DNA of 64,000 nt from Chimonanthus salicifolius (lineage: Eukaryota; Streptophyta; Magnoliopsida; Laurales; Calycanthaceae), in contig CM023534.1 in the NCBI GenBank assembly GCA_013350335.1, forward strand, positions 5,175,542-5,239,541, given 5' to 3'. Positions 59,001 to 64,000 of the stretch are shown here, piece by piece. Position 1 is the first letter of the stretch. Every line of letters begins with the position of its first letter. Under the pieces are notes generated by a model that saw only the letters and a program-made list of their open reading frames with translations, did no database searches and had not been told where the DNA came from. A program made the translations under genes and the position numbers.

Positions 59001-62000
59001 GTCACTAGGTAAATTCAAATTGGGTGGAACAAAGTTTGATTTGACTAGGCTGAGTTCCTAGTCGATTTGCTGAGTCGACCCAACCCAGTCATACACTTAG
59101 ACATTGGGTATGGTCAAACTAGGTGGAATTGAGTTTTGATTTGATGAGGTTGAGTTATTGGTAGACTTGACAACTATGGCTTAGTCAGACCAATTGACCA
59201 AGTCAAGCAACTATCGATTCACTTGATCAAGTAGATCATGTAAGGAAATAATTGATTTTTATTTATTAGAACTTGAGACTTGGTAAGCTAGCGTTAATGA
59301 TTGTTGAGCGATTATGAACTTATATTTGATGTTTGATTTTTATGAGTTATTGCTATATTTATTTTGATAATCTTGTGTTTTTTTAAACGGTTTATTTTGA
59401 TAATCTTGTTAGAGGTGTGGATCTGACTTAGATTTCGGATGTGATGTTTGGGCAACTTGGAAGCTCATAAAAACCATATTGGCCCACTTGAGGTTAAGCT
59501 GCTGGCATTGAATTGATCCTTTCAAGCATTTGCTCGAGAAGTTGGTTCTTTCCAAGATTCTAGGTGGCAGTGAATTGATGACTTGTCCAACGCCCCATCC
59601 CATCCTATGAACTATCGGAGATAACTTTCTGAATAAAAAAATCTTGTTTGCCATAGCCGAAGAGCATAACAATTGGTAGATGAGCTTCAATTGTGCCTTT
59701 TGTTACTCTCTAAATGGGTTAAGGATAAATTTTATGTCCCTAGAAGAAAGATTATTAACCAATTGATAGAATTTTGAATGTACAAATAATGTTGTGGAGT
59801 ACACATGCAAAGAGCCCAACTATCGTTATTATCTCAGGTTTTTTATAACCAACAAAAGAAAATGAATGAGCCAAAAGTAAAATGAATGTTTTGAAAACTG
59901 CATTTTTTCTCAACCCTCAGTTAGGAACCCATACCCAAAGCAGAGAAAAACACTTATAAGAGGAACCTATGAAGTGTAGAACCAATAGGCATATTCTTCC
60001 AATACTCCCCCTCAAGTTGGAGTGAAGATATCAATCAAGCTTGTTTGCCGAATGGCTCCTAAAGTTCTGCTTGGAAACAACCTTGGTGAGCATGTTGGCC
60101 GATTGATCATTGGATTTGATGTAAGGAGTCAAGACGGTCTTTTGAAGTGACATGATCAATACTCCCCCTCAAGTTGGAATGAAGATATCAATCAAGCTTG
60201 TTTGCCGAATGCCTCCTAAAGTTATGCTTGGAAACAACCTTGGTGAGCATGTTGGCCGATTGATCATTGGATTTGATGTAAGGAGTCAAGATGGTCTTTT
60301 GAAGTGACATGATCATGAATGACAACCAACTTCTACGTGCTTCATTCGTTCACGAAAAACTGGATTAGTAGCAATGTAAATAGCAGCTTTTTTATCACAA
60401 AATATGATCATAGAATCAGGATGATGAAAACCAAGCTTAAGGAGAAGATGTTTGAGCCATAATAGTTCTCATGTTGTATTAGACATGCCTTATATTCTGC
60501 TTCAGCATTGGAGTGAGCAACAACATTATACTTTTTGCTCATCCTAGAGATCAGATTGCTCCCAAGAAAGATGTAGTAATTAGATATGGATCTATGCTCA
60601 TTTGGAAATAATTGAACAAAGGGATTTGTGCAAGAAGAATTGTAATTTTATTTCGTGAATCAAAGAGTACATCCATCCTCTTTAAATAGAGGTTTTCCTA
60701 TGCTATGAAGGGAAAAACACTATACAAGGAAGTCAACTCTAATTGATATAGTATCCGGAATGACTAAAAAAAAGTTTTGTACACATCTACACACATTCTT
60801 CCAATAATCCCATCCATCTGAAGTTCTTTTTATGGTATCTACATTTCCACTCAACCACATTAAAAACCATGTCTTTTTTAACTCCAAATTCTAACATGTC
60901 ACTTTATTATTATTATTATTCTTCCTAGTCTTAATTGTTCTCCTCATATAGTTCCTTGAACTTGAAATACATATTATAATGGGGTGTTTTCAGTCCCTTT
61001 TGTACTTGCCCAAACTCTCTTAAAGAACAGTCATCAATCCCCTTCTATTGGAGGAGTGATTAGGTGTTTCCAATCTTTCTTGTACTTGCACATGCTCTCT
61101 TCTATTGGAGGAGTGATTGGGTGTTTCCAATCTTTCTTGTACTTTCCCAAGTTCTCTTAAACAACAGTCATCAATCCTCTTCTATTGGAGGGGTGACCTT
61201 TAGGTTTCATTTATGCAATTGTTCCTGATTCTATCTCTTCCTATTACTCCACATATGCATCAGCATCACTTGTACTTTATTGTATTGTTGTTTTTGGTTG
61301 CCCAACATTCAGCTTGATATAAAAATGCAGGTCCTGTTGCCTTATGAAATGCCTATAATATGAAACTGGCAGTCGACCATCACCCAACAGGCCACTAATT
61401 TTTCTCCTATTTGCTCACCATGCGCTAGGCCTACTTGCAATGTCAAATCCTCCATTCTATTCTATAATTGCAGCTGTATATCAAAATATACCACTGGAGC
61501 ACTAAGTAAACTTCACCTTTAGTCAACTCATCATCACTCTTAGATCTACCAAAGTTGCAATTCATAATTCAGACATTTGCCTTTGTTTCACTATTTTTCA
61601 AACCATTTGGCCTTGGAAGATTTCTATACAATTCTACCTTTCTTTTTGTTGATTTCTTGTCTCAGTAATTAGTATTTACTCTCTAAGGAAGACATAAAGG
61701 AACTTTATATTGGATTTTTGTTAAATTGTTCATGATAATGCAAATAAATAAGCACTCAAAGTGACTTTTGGTATAACTCAACTCTGATTGGGAACTTTTT
61801 CCTCTCTCCACCTGCAGTATTCACTCTTTTGGCTCTTTCATGTATTTTGTGTACAATCTCAACAATTCCTGTTGGGATGCACTATTTTCACTGCAAACTG
61901 TATTATTTCATGAATGCTAGCAAGAGGAACTGCAAAATGCTTGATTGTTCCTTTTACTGGGTCCTATAAACTGCACATTTGGGGATATTATTCTGTTCAC

Positions 62001-62556
62001 CTGAACCAGTCTTCTGATGGGCCTTATCACGGATGGTTACTATCCTCAGTACATCTCAAATTGGATTATCCTAGTCTTTTCCCTCAACATTAAACGTGGA
62101 CTGCTGGTTTCAACCCCAAAATTTTCGAGCCATAACAAGATTGCTAGATTTGTTTCAGCCATTTAATAGACGAGATATTAGGGCATCAGTGCAACATACC
62201 ACCAACTTGGAGACTTGTAGTGAAAGGTTGTCTTCACCTGTTCCATTTTGGTCAAAAAAGGTCATTTCAGTTGATATAAAATGCTGTGCACTTGTAGTGT
62301 TTTACATGGTGCTATCCTTACTATGTTATTTGTTACATATTGAACTTAGTCTAGATAAAGTAGACGCAGAAGATGCTTATTTAAATTCTTATAGTCATTC
62401 CTGATAGAAATTGTTTTGATAATTTTGGATTGTGATTGATAATCTTTCCTTATCATATGCAGGCTAATAGGCATACAATTATTCTGATGCAGACATCACA
62501 AAATAGAGCAACTAGAACATTCATGGATTATGAGTCAATTAGTCAAGCTATGGATG
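56017..62556 (+). CDS. ERH: Enhancer of rudimentary homologue, first two coding exons (3' end beyond the window)
   Basis: Exon 1 ends exactly at the start codon (ATG 56017-56019, then GTAAGA). Exon 2, 62463-62556, follows a CATATGCAG acceptor and encodes ANRHTIILMQTSQNRATRTF and then MDYESISQAMDG, ending before GTATGG. Together they give the first 32 residues of a protein usually near 100. The sequence is nearly identical to the conserved N-terminus of ERH in plants and animals. ERH is a small nuclear protein that dimerises and joins RNA-processing complexes. The intron is 6.4 kb and loaded with repeats. The 5' leader holds GTCTCAGGC...CTCTCTCCCAC and no in-frame upstream ATG nearby. Later exons were not found before 64000, so they must lie beyond. 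Confidence 0.92.
57110..57510. repeat. Two tandem copies of a ~200-bp unit in ERH intron 1
   Basis: CAAGCAATCTCTTCTTTTCAG...CTTCAAATCTAGACGCATCT...GAATTTGGGGAAATC...TTGACAATAAATG (about 57110-57300) is repeated with changes at about 57318-57510. Non-coding. Confidence 0.65.
57817..58253. mobile_element. hAT-type MITE, 'CAATGTTATCA' family, copy 3
   Basis: The 437-bp element has ends CAATGTTTTAAAACCCGG and GGGTTTGATAACATTG, with an 8-bp target duplication ATCAAGAC / ACCAAGAC (7 of 8). It lies in the first ERH intron. Confidence 0.82.
58650..59240. repeat. GGGTTGG/GTCAACC-rich remnant in the ERH intron
   Basis: Starts TAGGGGTGTAAACGGGTTGG, the left-end style of the GGGTCGGGT family, then continues with repeated GGGTCAACCA and AGTTGACCTAATCC words. 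No right end or target duplication is visible. Confidence 0.4.
60001..60620 (-). mobile_element. Ty1/copia polyprotein 3' end (RNase H) with internal tandem duplication
   Basis: On the minus strand, degraded frames give SKKYNVVAHSNAEAEYKAC (the SSAEAEYRA motif of copia RNase H), then FCDKKAAIYIATNPVF and MKHVEVGCH, then the polypurine tract TTGAGGGGGAGTATTGG, after which a 3' LTR would start. The last 157 bp (60001-60157) are directly repeated at 60158-60314. Stops and shifts show it is dead. Confidence 0.82.
60985..61195. repeat. Short tandem repeats in ERH intron
   Basis: CTTCTATTGGAGGAGTGATT(A/G)GGTGTTTCCAATCTTTCTTGTACTT occurs twice, with partial third and fourth copies (CAGTCATCAATCC before it), between 60985 and 61195. 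Non-coding. Confidence 0.7.
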
Positions 62557-64000
62557 GTATGGCTTATAGACTCCGACTACATCCTTGCCTGCTTTTCTTG
62601 AAAAATGGATTTAATACTTACCAATATCGAAATGACCTTAATGGATATATAGAAGACCTTCATCAAAAGCAACATTGTCTTTGTTATCGCTGTCATCATC
62701 ATCATCATGATGCTAGCATTATCCCATCTATTTAGGGTTGGCTATCTTATCTCTACTTCTCCATTCAACCCTATCTAAAGCGCACAATCTCGCTTGTCTT
62801 TTTGGACTACTTTATTCCAAGTTTCATTGCTTTGTCTTTTGTCCCAGTTCATTCATCATCATCATTGTAGTCATCGTTATTGTTGTTGTTGTCGTCATCA
62901 TATTCATTTTCGTCATTGCAGACATATCCTTATAGAGGCAACTTTCCAACTTCTACTTTTTACTCAATACCATTAAAGTTCATGTTCTCTTAAACTCCAT
63001 AATATGGTATGTCCTTTCCTATCACATCAATCCAAATTATGCTTGTCCCCATTCTCCTAGGCTGTGTTTGGATTTTAGAGAAATATACTTAGGCAGATTT
63101 CTTAGGGAGGGGATCTTCCATAGTGAAGGATTCTCCTCCGGCCTAAAAAGTAGAGCATGAGTTTCCACAAAATATTGTTAGAACTCAATGTACTTTACAG
63201 TAGTAGAATACGTTGATGTGGTCTACTCTCATATAATATACTTTCTTTTTGAGAGAGAGTAAATCTCAATAATTGAGATTTATTGTTCATCTATTTGTGG
63301 AGATTTCCATCCTAAATTTTTTTTTTTTTTTTTTTAATTTAGCCATTGAGAGAAAATGCAAACATGAATGGAACTTTTTCTAATTAGTTTTATTTTTCAT
63401 ACGTGACCCCTTTTTAGGCTTTTAATCTTTTTTAGGTCTCAATTCTTTCAAGTGAAAATGAATTAAAAAAAGTTTGTTTCCCTTTCCCCCTTCATTGGCT
63501 GATATTGTTTCAAATCCCTTTTTCTTTTCATTTGAGTACTATTTATTTTGTTTTCCAAACTTCAAATTTAATAGACTTTAAAAGTAGGGTTTTGTTATAA
63601 GTTTAAAATTTTGAAGTTTCTAGTAATTGTCTCATAATTTTCATTTTTCTGCATAATACTTTCTTTTTTTAATCTTCCTCACAACATCCAGTTTCTTTTA
63701 TTAAAGGAATATACTTATTGTAGAATATCTTGTTTTATAAGTATCATTGGAATCCCCTCTCATGCTACTATTTTTGTATTCTGCTGATCATTAGCTAATT
63801 CTTGTTGGAAGCTATTTGGTCTTAATTATTAGTTTTTGAAAGTTTACAAGCATATTATAATTTGCAATTTAGCTATTTTAAGCTTTAGTACAATGTGCAT
63901 TTTGCTTATTTAGGTTTCCTTATTAGTTTAGTCCTTATGTTTTGCTCTCTCTCTTTTTTGTATTATTTTTATTATTTTGTCAATATTATTGTTTTTGTGT
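62557..64000 (+). other. ERH intron 2 (continues past the window)
   Basis: Non-coding, T-rich, with CATCAT and GTTGTT microsatellites near 62694 and 62878, a lone PIF-like terminus at 63059 and a T18 run near 63318. The expected next ERH exon is not seen here. Confidence 0.55.

Noticed and set aside
62096..62404. 102-codon frame just before ERH exon 2
   Set aside because: It lies in the ERH intron, has no family motif, and the splice evidence places exon 2 at 62463.
1..64000. A CRISPR array, prokaryotic operon, phage or plasmid system, or a plant biosynthetic cluster
   Set aside because: No spaced identical direct repeats of CRISPR type, and all recognised genes are intron-bearing plant nuclear genes of unrelated function.

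Overview
The window is nuclear DNA from a flowering plant. It is AT-rich, genes are split by GT-AG introns, and most of the sequence is intergenic or intronic DNA packed with old transposable-element remnants. The plant-specific families (NAC, R2R3-MYB, GDA1/CD39 apyrase, NADH-cytochrome b5 reductase, enhancer of rudimentary) leave no doubt that this is an angiosperm. I cannot name the species.

Layout. (1) 1-5.3 kb, plus strand: the 3' half (six exons) of a CBR1-type NADH-cytochrome b5 reductase that starts before the window. (2) 6.1-8.8 kb, minus strand: an intact three-exon NAC transcription factor gene. (3) 10.9-15.6 kb: a shrunken second copy of the 1-10 kb segment. It holds one frameshifted CBR1 exon, and a second NAC gene that needs a shifted splice acceptor and a shifted start codon to stay open. 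(4) 15.6-24.5 kb: no genes; several short DNA transposons with exact 8-bp target duplications. (5) 24.55-26.1 kb, minus strand: a three-exon R2R3-MYB of subgroup 1, most like MYB60. (6) 26.1-38.3 kb: no genes; MITEs, SINE-like pieces and an LTR remnant. (7) 38.36-51.19 kb, minus strand: one 12.8-kb, eight-exon apyrase gene of the APY6 type. Its exons join in frame to 546 residues, but several catalytic motifs differ from the family. (8) 51.2-55.9 kb: no genes; a TRIM-like short LTR and a 2.05-kb solo LTR with TG...CA ends and a 5-bp target duplication. (9) 56.0 kb to the end, plus strand: the first two exons of the enhancer-of-rudimentary homologue (ERH). The start codon sits alone at the end of exon 1, before a 6.4-kb intron.

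The genes are unrelated single-copy or locally duplicated plant genes, and I see no operon-like or clustered pathway. The main findings are: the apparently non-catalytic apyrase; the decaying or rescued NAC duplicate; and three families of hAT-type non-autonomous elements whose target duplications can be read directly. One of these elements is absent from the duplicated segment, so an empty-site control lies inside the window.

Gene models were assembled by hand from reading frames and splice sites. Function rests on remembered family motifs; no database search was run.
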